Shown: positions 44,737-56,105 of the stretch, one piece after another
Numbering within the stretch: position 1 is the stretch's first letter
Layout: each line of letters opens with the position of its first letter
From: Termitomyces sp. T153
Taxonomy: Eukaryota; Basidiomycota; Agaricomycetes; Agaricales; Lyophyllaceae
Reading direction: 5' to 3'
Length of the DNA: 64,000 bases
Assembly (NCBI GenBank): GCA_018296165.2
Contig: JACKQL020000114.1
Span: forward strand, 81,215-145,214
The notes under the pieces: generated by a model
The model's database searches: none
Seen by the model: the letters and a program-made list of their open reading frames with translations, nothing else
What the model was told of the DNA's origin: nothing
Position numbers and translations under genes: made by a program

Positions 44737-47734
44737 TTGGCGAGGCAATTGACGGTGATTAAAATGATTGGGATCTATGTTTCGTCCGCATGTAGAAATC
44801 CCTCTTATCTGGAAAATGAGCAAACTTCCTACTGCCATTGTCTGCTTAGCGACACTTCGGAAGGCGGCTGACGTATAGCGCAGAAGAACATTGCAACGTG
44901 ACAATACTTGTTCAGAATCAATGGTGAAGTTCAGGTCCATCTCCTTCCGAGTCTTCGTAAGCGAGATATCATTCAAGCGGCGATTAAACATGCCGTGTTA
45001 GCGCCGAAAGATATTACTGGCGCGCTTTCGCGTGCGAAGAGCCGGACTACATTGGTCGCGCCCCGTCACGGTGTATTCTACAGACGCCCTCTCGTTCGTT
45101 GCGAGAGCTTCTGTTTGAAATCCCTCCCTTGCCAAAGACCACAACCTTGTATGAAAACCTCGGGCTGACATTCAGACGAAAACCTACTGGAGGAAAGTAA
45201 CTCCTGCGCCAGCCACATAACTCATTGTATCGCCATTCCCAGCCGCAATGAGCTTTGTGCTCTTTGTATTAAACACAGTTTCGTCTCATGTTTATTGGTC
45301 CGAAAGCTACCCAATGACGGCTCAGCAGAGTGCCTGTCAAATATTTGTTCAATTTTTTTTCAATTATCTGAGATTATCTGATTTGACCAGTCATGCCAAT
45401 GCACCCGGGCCCGCGCTAGCCTTCCACGACATTTTGATCTCATCGAGGAAGATGACTTCAAAGTGCAGGAAGCTAAAAAGCTGGCCTCAAAGCGTAGGAA
45501 GCTAAATTGAAAGCATTTTCTGTGGTCCTCGTAAGCACCGACTTACGACATTCAACGTGTGAACAGAGGTATCTCCTTCTTTTGGCTGTAACTATTCTGG
45601 CTTGAATCCCAATCGATGACTGAGTATGGCGTTGTCCATCCCGAATACTTCTTCAACATTAATGATCGGTTCACAAGGCTTTAAGTATTTCTCATAAGAT
45701 CCTGTATTCTCTGGTTAATTGATGCTGCATACATCGCAGGGGACTCAGACTCGAGTTATTGCGACTTACAATCAAGCATTCTTTGTGCGATCGTTGTATA
45801 AGTGATGACTGACATTGATCACAGCGGCATGATGACTATTAGTCTCCGCGCGCTTCGTCGAACATACCTTATGACATTCCTGCCCGACCACAAGTACACA
45901 GACCATGGTCAATATGGCTAGGAAAGATTTTCGATCTAAGGTTCTCACATGCACGACACATGCCTACTGAGTCTTTGCTTGAGCAATCAAGGGACGCTGC
46001 CGAATGGAGAGTAAGTACGATGGAAAGTCTGATCTGATTTTGGTAATACTTTCGGGAGCAATTGTACTGGAGAGGTCGATGCCATCTCCCAGACCTTGTA
46101 GCTGCCAGGGGGAGCAAGGACACGGGAGCAGGGTTTGAGCAGAGGGACATGACCTAACAACAGTTGTCGTTTTCAGTGGTTCCGTGCCTTTTGAAGTGAC
46201 GTTTTGTAATCCCGGGGAATTACTATCTACTGAATGAATGTCGTCATTTTGACAGAACCTTATCTCTCACACATATATCCGCCGACTCTTCGTATACGAG
46301 AACAGAACTTACTTGCTTCCCCCCGTTTTTCTCCTCTCTGTTGAATACTCTCTCTCTATCTTCCTCGTTTCTCGAATATAACGTGGTCCTGTTCCTGTCT
46401 CGTCTACTTGAGTCGACCATACTGTCTTCCACGTTTCAAGATAATGATGTATCTCATGGCCTGCTCATGGCTGGTGCTGGAACTCACTCTTCATTCATGT
46501 CCATGGCGGACAGTACTGTTTTCTTTCTAATCTATGAGCGGCGTTTACAATTCCACCTAATCGCACTGTTGGCTGATTGCATCTCCGAGCGCTTTCCTTT
46601 GCACTATACCCCTCTTTGTCCCTGTATCCTACGATTGCTTTAGCCTTTGGACGATATAGTTCTGTTCGAGGGGTAGAAATTACTGAAACCTGTCGGACAC
46701 TGTGTCCTGGGATTGCTGGGATTGTCGAGATGCTGCCAGTGAATAATATTATTACTTACTGCTTGAAAATGCTACGAATCACGACGATTTCTGCCATTGG
46801 AAGAGGAATATTACATACTGACAGGCCCTTCCAGGGAACAATTGAAGTTGATGTTGTTCGTGACGTCCCCTTCGAATGCCTTATCAACTACTCATTCTGC
46901 CACTGTCTACATCTCTCGTAAGGATGACCGAGCGAACGAGGACCCAAAGCGAGTCGCGTACGCACCTTATCTAACGCGCAATAGCCGAGTGACTTCGAAA
47001 TAGGTAGCACGGCCAGCAGAATTCCCTCGTTTTGATCGTTATCTCCGTTATTTGAAGAGTTTTTAATCATACATTCTCATTGACAAATACATGGTGTGCC
47101 AAAAATCTCATCACGAAGTTTGGACGACACCTATATAACATATATAGAAGGTTCTACTGGATTATTCCGTTTGTCCAGACAGCCACGAGGTCCATCTAGT
47201 TCGAATTGGCTTCTAGTTGTACCACGGCTATTGCGCAGTAATGTCACCCGAGAGAAGAAGAGCTGTGCAGATTACGTTCAGTGATAGAAGCCGCAGCTAG
47301 TCCACAGTCAGGATTCCTGCTGCTCACACGTTGAATCTGATCTCGTATGACATAATTATGTAAAATGATTTTGCTGCGTCTATTATGTGCTCATACCATG
47401 GATATTCTTACCTGTTACCCGGCATAGGGCACGGCCCCAGTGGGTATAGGAGTCCATCATCATCACTTTTACCTGTTTTTGACTGTCATTCAGGCTCTTA
47501 TGGAGGACCTCGTGGTCCTTTGTCCTTCGACTTCTTGAGCTTGGCGATGCTCGCAGAAAGAGAGAAGAAGCACTTACGCAATTCGGCGTGCAGCGCCCTC
47601 ATTGATCAGTCACATGCTCATCGCAATGCGCCGAAAGTCCATCCGAGTGATTATAAAGACCGCATGTTACCGCCCCATCCGGTAGGATACGTGTCTCCAC
47701 ACATTTTCCTTCTCTTTCTGCAGCGAAGACCAGT
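44737..47734. other. 3-kb intergenic region before the Argonaute gene
   Basis: CpG-normal DNA with many short frames on both strands (for example 46341-46643 and 46577-46921, +) but no motif or convincing splice pattern. A short unknown gene cannot be excluded. The Argonaute promoter must lie in the final part. Confidence 0.4.
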
Positions 47735-50700
47735 ATGCCCCCCCGAAGCACATCTAGACGCGGTGGCCCCAGGGGAAGCCCACAACCTTCCCGTGGAGCT
47801 TCACGCGGTCGCGATGCGAATCGTGGGGACATTCAACCCGGGGGTTCCCCCGTTGGCCTTGCAAGCAGTGGTGAGTTTATATTGTCGTAGATGTTATCCT
47901 GATACTACAATACATTTGTTAAGCCCATGTAAAGACTGTTGGCGTGAGGAGACCAGGCTATGGCACGGCCGGAAGGCAATTAGCCATTGTAACGAATAGC
48001 ATCGTGACAACGATCCCAGATACGATTATAAGGCATTATGATGGTGTGTTGAGACTGTTGATATCTTAACCTTATAGACCGTCTTTCACTTTTGCATTGT
48101 AGTTGGTACGCACTTTCAAAAGAACTCCATCAGAATGCCGTTGACATACATGTGTTTTCTCAGACTTTTCATCCGACCTCCACCCACGAATAAGGAGGCT
48201 ACTTTTGAAGAAGCTCGAGGAAGATGTTGCTCCTAATATCTTCAGGATCAAGACTGTCTTCGATGGGCGCAAGAATCTGTTCGCCTCATATGAACTCGAC
48301 CTCGGGGCGTCGAATTCTCGACAGGTAAGGACTCATGTCCTTGTGTTGTATGCGGAACCTTACCTTGTGCAAGTTCGATGTCATTTTAGTACCTCGGACG
48401 GCGTCGAGCGAGCGACCGCCCAAAGTTTACAAAGTTAAGATCACAAAAGTCAACGAGATCAATCCTGAGTGAGTCTTAGAAACATCCGGCGTCTCTTTGA
48501 CATAATCAATCTCGTTGCAGGGTACTCCATGCATACGTTAATGGACGATACTCTATTGATGAGGAGGTCCTGACTGCTATCATGGTGAGTCTGCAATCAG
48601 TAGCGATTCAAATGTTCTGACACGCAACATAGGCGCTCAATGTGGTCGTTCGGATGGATCCTAGCGAGAAATATCCATTCAATGTCCGATCGTTCTTCAC
48701 GGACAAAGAGATAAAGAACATCGGGATGGGTATTGTCCTCTGGAGAGGATTCTTCCAGTCTGTTCGACCAGGCATTGGCCGAATGCTCATCAACGTTGAC
48801 ATTTCGACCGGCATGATGTATAAGCCGGGCAACCTGATTGACCTTTGTCTCGATTTCTTTGAGAAACAAAACCCGAATTTACTTGCTCCTTCAGCGGGTC
48901 TGCCAGACCGCGAAAGATTGCGTCTGCAACGTTTTTTAATCGGCCTTAAGGTCACTACCCCACACACCAATAGCACCAGACCAAACGCTCCGCCCCGAGT
49001 CATTAAGAAGCTTTCCAGCGCTGGCGCGAATGCTCTTCGTTTCAATATGAATGGTGTAATGATAACTGTCGCTGATTATTTCAGGACTCAGGCGAATCGT
49101 CCATTGAGGTTTCCGGCCAATATCTGTGTCGAGGTTTGTTTGTATTTGAAGTCTTCATATAAAGCTCATAATGATTAGGTTGGGTCTGGTGCTTTGATAC
49201 CCCTCGAATTGTGTCATGTTCCAGCCGGACAGATTATGAAAAAACAGATTCCGCCGGAGAAGACTAAGGATATGGTTGAATTTTCGACTATGAAACCTGC
49301 CGAACGATTCCAAAGCATTTCAAATGGTCTAAGCACGGTAGGTTTTGCCATTGGAATGACATACGTTTGCCTTTTTCATTCTCTGTAGGTATTATCATAC
49401 GGCCAATCTGAGTATGTCCGCAGCTTTGGGATGTCTGTCGACACTGCGGCAGGATTCCTTCCAATCACGGCACGAAAACTCGACCCCCCAAAACTCAAGT
49501 ATGGCCAAGGAAGCAAGCAGCCGACGATAGTATGCGATTTCTTTCCTCATTGAATGTGCTCTGATTCAAATGTCGAATGAAGCAACCGAGAGATGGGTCT
49601 TGGAACATGTAAGTGATGCCTGTGCATTTGAAACCGATTTTACATCTTACTTTCATCAGGATTGACAAGAAATTTTACAAGGCAGAGGATATCAGGACAT
49701 GGGTGGTTGTTTCTTATGAAAGCCAGCGTCGCTTCTCGGCAGACGTGGCGAAAGATATGGTCACTGGCCTTGTCAATGCTTGTAAAACTGTCGGTGAGTA
49801 AGTTCTCTGGAAGATTGATCAGCTTGTGACTATCTTGCGTAAGGAATGCGTGTACGAGACCTTGATCCGATTATCAGATGGGAGAATGCACAAGGAAGGG
49901 TGGCAGAAGTAAGTGTTGAATTATTTCGCAAGTGTCAACTAAAGTTAGTGTTACTGTCCAGCAATTAAGGGCTGCAGGATCGGCGGCCGCAGAGAAAGCA
50001 AAAAGGGAAGGTTTTCCTGGTGGACCCAACTTGATTGTCGTTATCTTGCCCGATGGTGGTAACGAAATTTACAATGCGGTGAAACAGTGAGTTGTTCTTT
50101 TGTCCCTTCATGCTTATCTCATATTTCCTTATAAACTACTCAGCTTCGGTGATATTACGGTTAGTTTCTATGTTGAACGTTCTTTTCGGGAAGCTTATTT
50201 TCTCTTGTTAGATGGGTGTTGCGACTCAGTGTCTGAAGTCAAGCAAATGCTATCGCGCCAAGATTCAGTACTGGGCCAATGTCTGCCTAAAGTGAGTTCT
50301 TCTGAGAGTTTTGTGATTTGCCTTTGCCGATCTACTTGAAAAAGGATCAACCCGAAACTGGGTGGTATCAATACTATTCCGGATCCTGCATCAGTTCAGG
50401 CCATTACGGATCCCAAAAACCCGACAATTGTGATGGGTGAGCTCCTATCTGTTTATCTTGACCGGATGTTTGTCAACTTCTACCTTTCTGCAGGAGCCGA
50501 TGTTATCCACCCTGCTCCCGGATCTCAGGAGCGCCCTTCTTTTACAGCGGTCGTCGGTAATGTTGACTCTGATAATGCAAAGTATATTGCAACCATGCGA
50601 GTGCAGACCTCGAGGCAGGAGATGATTGATGATCTGAAGGATATGTGTAAAGTATGTCATTTCTCTTGCCAGCGCTGGACAATTTTGGACAGGTTTGCCA

Positions 50701-51855
50701 GGAAATCTTGCAGAAATACACTGGTTATCGAGCACAGGTAGAAAAGCAATCACAATCGGCTCCCAAGCGTCTTATTTTCTACCGAGGTGAACTTTTTCAG
50801 CATTATGAATCCGTATTTTAGTGCTAAATTGATCTGCAGATGGTGTTTCTGAAGGCCAATTTCAGCAGGTTCTTGACTTGGGTGAGATCATTTCTTGTAT
50901 TTTCAATATACAGGCTGACGTTGCTCGTAGAACTTCCATTGATCAAAGGCATGTGGTATTTCAACTTCATATCTTGATCCCAGTTTCTGAGACTCTCACA
51001 GAGGCGTGCGCAGAGCTGAAGATGACCCCCAAAATTACCGTTATCATCGTAGGCAAGCGTCATCATGTCCGGTGCGATCCCGATCGCTATTTTCTGGGGA
51101 ACATTAGCGTGCTCACATATCGGTTGTACTAGATTCAAGACACAGGATCCGAGGGACTCTGATAGAAGTGGAAATTGTCCGGCGGGTACCGTAGTGGATA
51201 GAGAAATCGGTCATCCAACCGAATTTGATTATTTCCTCCAAAGCCATGGTGGCCTGCTCGGAACGAGTCGTCCCGCACATTATTCTGTGCGTACCCTATT
51301 GATACCTTTGAAATTAATTGTTGTTTCTTATTTGATATAATTAGGTGTTGTACGATGTTCGTGGATGGTTCCCTTTTATGCTGTTTTCATTGCTTACCAC
51401 TGATCCCCTTGTTATCAGGAGAACAATTTCAAGTATGTGATTTCCTGTCCTTCTCATGGATGGTATAGCTCATCCGTGCACAGCGCTGATTCGATGCAAG
51501 CGCTTTCTTTCGCGTTATGTCATGTCTATGCTCGTTCGACTCGTTCTGTCTCTATCCCTGCTCCCGTATATTGTAAGTATATGACACTGCTAGGAAATCA
51601 ACTTGAACACTTAACCCCATGATAGATGCAGACATCGTCTGTTCAAGGGCAAAAATTCACTATGACCCATCAGGAAGCCTGGATTTCTCGGATACCGTGA
51701 CGGCTACGGGTAGTCAAGCGACAGCCACGTTGGAATCCTTTCAACGTGATTTCAAACCTCTCCATGCTAACACGTCCAGAGTCATGTACTTCTCGGTGAG
51801 ATGGATCTCCTACCTCGATAGTGTGATCCGTTCTGATATGGCTGTAGTGATCTGA
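47735..51855 (+). CDS. Argonaute (PAZ-PIWI) protein, about 24 exons, catalytic tetrad intact
   Basis: Argonautes bind small RNAs and guide silencing of matching RNAs. I traced about 24 exons with consistent phases from ATG 47735 (RGG-rich lead, [20 protein letters not shown]) to TGA 51853-51855, giving about 931 residues. In order: N domain ([28 protein letters not shown]), linker 1 ([11 protein letters not shown]), PAZ ([30 protein letters not shown]), MID (RDGSWNMIDKKFY) and PIWI. The slicer residues are present: D641 (GADVIHP), E681 (SRQEM), D723 (YRDG) and H839 (LCHVYAR). KRHHVRF and [20 protein letters not shown] are also intact. Two exons are only 12 and 14 nt (51345-51356, 51419-51432). 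The 120-nt intron at 48044-48163 could hide a further micro-exon. The very end may instead splice at the GTGAGA after MYFS. No CpG loss is seen. It may act on the nearby transposons, but nothing in the sequence proves that. Confidence 0.93.
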
Positions 51856-52669
51856 TCTGAAACGATTTCTAACACTTTTATTCGTTTACATGCTGTTTTG
51901 ATGTTGTCTTGCTCTGTTGGCTTCGTGGTCATTGTAATGATTTACCTCGAGTCGAGGTCATTCGTCGACTAACTGATGTACATTTTCTATCTTGAACAGT
52001 CGTATCATAATGCATTGCTATGTCGTGTTGCTACTTCTACTGTACAACTGGGATTGTACTTTTGATTTGTTATTTTTATGCACGTGCGATGTCAGAAAGA
52101 CAGGTTTTGACTAGCTTGGTGATAGTTGTCGACACCTCTTTCGAACCGGGGAAATATCGCATTTGGTGATACAGATGGCAGATAAAAGTCCGCGCCAGGT
52201 ATAATATCACGCAGTTTTAGAAAACTCAGTCAAGAAATGGTCGCTGTGCCTCTTTGAAAGACGCGAAAACCTTAATTCATCTTTGACCGTCCACTAGCGG
52301 CGATACAGCTGTCCAAGAACAGAAACAAGCATACATAACAAGTATTGAAGAACAGTGGTCGAAAGGGTTCCTCTTAATCGACACGTACTTTCAGGACCCA
52401 AGGTCAGAAGTCCGTAGGTTTTCGGTCGCGAATTGAGTATGCCAACGTCATGACCTGCTGTTCAAAACACGATTCCGCCTATCACTCCCGATATGCGTTG
52501 ATTGCACTCCCCGAACTCTGAATAGACAACAAGACATTGCATTACGAGAGAGAAAGGTAGGAACCGACACCTCTGTTAACTTCTGTTCAATGGGATGACA
52601 ATTTCGAGCCGATGTGACAGAAGATGAGGCCTTTATGCGACCGCACAATTGAAAAGTTGTTTCCACCAA
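51856..52669. other. Intergenic DNA between convergent Argonaute and MFS genes
   Basis: No gene or RNA recognised. Two 3' ends face each other here. Confidence 0.5.
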
Positions 52670-54692
52670 TCTAATTGTTTTCAGCCGTTGAATACCCGAC
52701 GTCAACCCAAGCCCGTAGTTCTGTGCCGAATTGGATCATTAACCACAGGATCCTGCATGAGAATGAGCACTTCGACTTGTCACTTGACGCAAAATCGAGA
52801 TACTCACAAGCAAGCTACCCAGCTCATCAGAGCTGCAGCCGAATTAGTTGACAATACGCCGAAAGTCTCAATAGCGGGAAGAACTCCAGAGACACAGACG
52901 GAGAGCATCAGTGCTCGTAGACCCCTGTGATTGTGAAACGATAATATTGAATCATATCAGGTGAGTTGAATGTGACTTACATCATAGCAGCCATTGCCTC
53001 TGCACTGCGCGAGTGCATGACATCAACAGTATATGCTGCAGATGGGCTGAGAGCTATGTCGATCTACCGAATGGATGCTATAGCGACGACGCTTGTATCA
53101 TTGAGAGACGTACATACCCCGACACCATGAACGAAAAGACAGACCAAGGTGAGAATCAAGCCAAACATCCCCGGCACGTACTCGATCAGGAGACCAAAGC
53201 CCAACATAGATAGTGGAATGAAGATGAGGGCTCCATAGATCGCCGCGCGCAACCTGTCCTCTGGATACCATTTCCCACCACGCCGAGCGCGCCATGCCAC
53301 CACGACACGATCAGATAGTCTACCTGCCAATGGTGCGCCAACTATGGACGAAGTTGTCAGTGAGCGTCAGTTTGTATCAAATGAGCGTTTCCAAATTCGT
53401 ACTCATATTTCCAAGTCCGGATGGTAAGAAGCATGCTCCTATTATCGCTGTGCTGGTAATATGATATCGAGCACCCTTGGGAACATGAACGTGGCTTCTG
53501 ATATAGGATGATTGCAACTTACGATAGTGTACGCCAGCGGGACCAAAAGGACTAGAAAGCCTGGTTAAACGATGAACCCGTGAGTGAAAGAAGCACTAAA
53601 GCGCACTATAATCTGTCAGAAGAACGAGGAAACCTGATAAAGACTTCATATAACTGTTTCAGTGAAGTGTACTCTGCCACGACGTATGAACTGACCACAA
53701 GGAAAAGATTCGGGCTGCGAAACAAGGCTATAGGCCGCATGGGGTTGACAAAGACGATCTTCGACTGACCATCTGGTATCTTGTCGATACCCCTTGATCC
53801 AGGATGACTAGTTTCAGGGAAGAACATCGATATCAAAGCAAATATACCGCATCCTGTGATACCCAGGACCAATTGTAATACGCGCCAAGTGGAATATTGC
53901 GTGAAAAAGCCTCAATAAAATACCTTGAGTCTGAATAAGGATAAAAGACCTAGAATATGCTAACCGCCTACTGGTGGAGCTAACGCTGGCCCAAGGAGGG
54001 AGGCCTTCAAGATCCGTAAGAAGACATTATCTACTATGTCAAAGAAGACATACAGAAAAGAAAACGCCCATCGCTGTTCCGCGTTCTTCAAGTTGAAAGA
54101 TGTCCCCGATTACGCCAGCACCAAGGGACAATCCCGGAGAGGTCCCGAACGCTTGCACAAAGCGCCAAGTCAGAAGTTCCGGGACACTTGCTGACCGTGC
54201 AACTCCAAAGGATCCTATGCAAAACAGAGGTAGCATGACTAGGTACACTATACGTCTGCCGTCTGTGAACGTTTCCCATTCAGTCAATGCGCGACTTCAG
54301 TCAGGCCGTCACTTGCAGAAAGTAGAGTAGGCAGCTCCAGAAAGCGCCCCGATGCTGGTAGAAAAGATATGTACACTGACAGCCAGGCTGCAAAGATTCA
54401 GATATTGTATCTCTGAGATGGCCCTCAACAAACCTGACAATGGAACCAGTGGTATCAAGATCTTCTGCAATCTGGGGTATCGAGGGCATGAAAGCTCCTG
54501 CAACAAATACTGTTGAAAATCATGAGTGCCAATCCCTGGAAAAATGAGAATGCGCCAGAAAAACTCACAAGGCATTAATCCGCACCAGGCCACTAGGGCT
54601 ACGATGACCCATTTCATACGTCTGGAAAAACGCTGATAGACCAAAGCATGCTCAAGTAGCGGGCTGGTCTCTGACAAGGATTCCCCTGCCAT
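52670..54692 (-). CDS. Major facilitator superfamily transporter (DHA1-type)
   Basis: A 12-helix membrane transporter, probably proton-coupled; the substrate is unknown. The minus-strand ATG is at 54692-54690 (MAGESLSETSPLLEHALVYQ). Helix 1 is MKWVIVALVAWCGLMPLFVA, formed across an intron. The A-loop reads YSTFYGRRIVYL with the conserved GRR, and the helix 4-5 region reads RFVQAFGTSPGLSLGAGVIG and ERGTAMGVFF. In the second half GAPLAGRLSDRVV is the repeated loop motif. It ends GTELRAWVDVGYSTAENN. One intron (54263-54316) must use a GC-AG pair (donor GCAAGT) to keep this reading. There are about ten introns in all; not every border was fixed. The gene diverges from the small gene at 54866 with 173 bp between the starts. 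Confidence 0.85.
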
Positions 54693-54865
54693 CGTTTTGT
54701 GCAAGCCCCGCGACTCACTTAATTTGGTAAATATGTAGATAAGCAGGGTTGAGAAGTCGAATGATTGCCCGGAAAGTTCGAGTCTTTTCGGTCCGGTTAC
54801 AAGTACTATGCAGTGTAATAATAACTGAGCTCGTTGGTAATCATCATTCCCGTCAGACTTCCCCT

Positions 54866-55289
54866 ATGGATTCCACTGCGGCCATCCACGCCAGTCGGAG
54901 TCCTTCGCGCACTTTGCCGAGCAACTTCTTCAAACGATACTTGTCGGTTCCAAATTCGCCTTCAGCGTATAAGAAAGGCTTCCATGAACGTGTCAGGTTC
55001 ATCCTTCAGAGCCCCGAATATATAGGATCTCATTTCGAATACATCCCGCTTTTCTCGCCCCCATTGGGTAAGGGAAATGGCATGAGATTAGAGGCTATGA
55101 TAATGACACCGGACCAAGAGAGTAGCACGACACGCGGCATCTTCGGCTGGATGTATAGAACGACAGAAAGCCAATAATATCATTGTAACCGTGGCAAAGG
55201 CGGACAAGGCGGTTCTCAATGTCAGCTGTGAACTCATTGAGCTTCATGAAAGAACTACGAAAAATGGGCAGATCAAGACATTCAAGTAA
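54866..55289 (+). CDS. Small unknown protein, two exons, 121 residues
   Basis: ATG at 54866, exon 1 to 55067, a 58-nt intron (GTAAGG...GAGTAG), and exon 2 from 55126 to the TAA at 55287-55289. Phases agree. The protein starts MDSTAAIHASRSPSRTLPSN, has FFKRYLSVP and SPEYIGSHFEYIPLFSPP, then SSAGCIERQKANNIIVTVAK and a helical end closing in TKNGQIKTFK. I do not recognise a family, and there is no signal peptide or membrane segment. A single uninterrupted frame without the intron (to 55177) is possible but would lose the better-looking exon 2. It shares a 173-bp divergent promoter with the MFS gene. Confidence 0.45.
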
Positions 55290-56105
55290 GATGAGTTGGA
55301 CCACTACCCACCAAGCTTCGTTTGATAATTTCCGACCATGTGTATTGTTGAAGATTCAACTTCCCAGCATCGTCCTATGTAAGAAAAGTTTAGCACAATT
55401 TCTTATAGGTAGTGCTTCCTGAAGTACTGCCTATATCGCTGACCAATTTAGCAGACCCTGATCCTTTTGCGACGCATGACGAGGGCTTCAACAAGACCAT
55501 CGCTTAGCCTGTCGGCTGACGACAGAAGTTTAGCGCTCATGCTCCGAGTTGCTTACACGAAACAATTACTCAAATTTCAAAAAGAATCGCTTTGAATGGA
55601 TTTCACGCCCCGTTCTCTCTACGCATATTGGTTCGAGATACTGGTGCAGCCAACTAATCGTCTGAAATACCCTATCCCCGGTGAGCTTTTCAACCTGTTT
55701 CTTAGTAGGTATAATCTTAGCCTGTTCGATCTTATCATCTTATCAACGTTGTCGGATTGTCCTTATACTTTTGTACATGGTACGATATTGCATGGCATGG
55801 ACCCTATACCGTCCGCCACAAGTCAAAAACGGTCCGCAACGCGTCATCCTTTAAAGTCTGACATTGAGCCGTCGAACTCAAAGATGCCCCATTCGATGGA
55901 TTTGCAACTTTCTTCTTGTCTTTGGATGCTTTGCTTTTGGCTAGGAATACTCAATAGCTTTTTGACAAAGATCAACAAGGGGCTATGTGAAAAGTAAGCA
56001 ATTACTATTGGCGACAAACCCACTGGGCGCTTACCCAATCATAATGACCATCAATGATTTCATTGGCTCTGTACTGCACGATCAGACTTTCACACACTGG
56101 AAAGA
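55290..56105. other. Intergenic DNA 3' of RAD7
   Basis: A 134-codon plus-strand frame (55596-55997) and a minus-strand frame (55844-56038) overlap. Neither has a recognisable motif and I cannot choose between them. Confidence 0.4.

Noticed and set aside
47385..47999. 204-codon plus-strand frame over the Argonaute start
   Set aside because: It crosses the first Argonaute intron in another frame and has no motif, while the overlapping frame fits the Argonaute N-terminus.
48101..48170. A frameshift in the Argonaute near [15 protein letters not shown]
   Set aside because: This stretch is best read as part of a 120-nt intron, which joins RHYD directly to [11 protein letters not shown].
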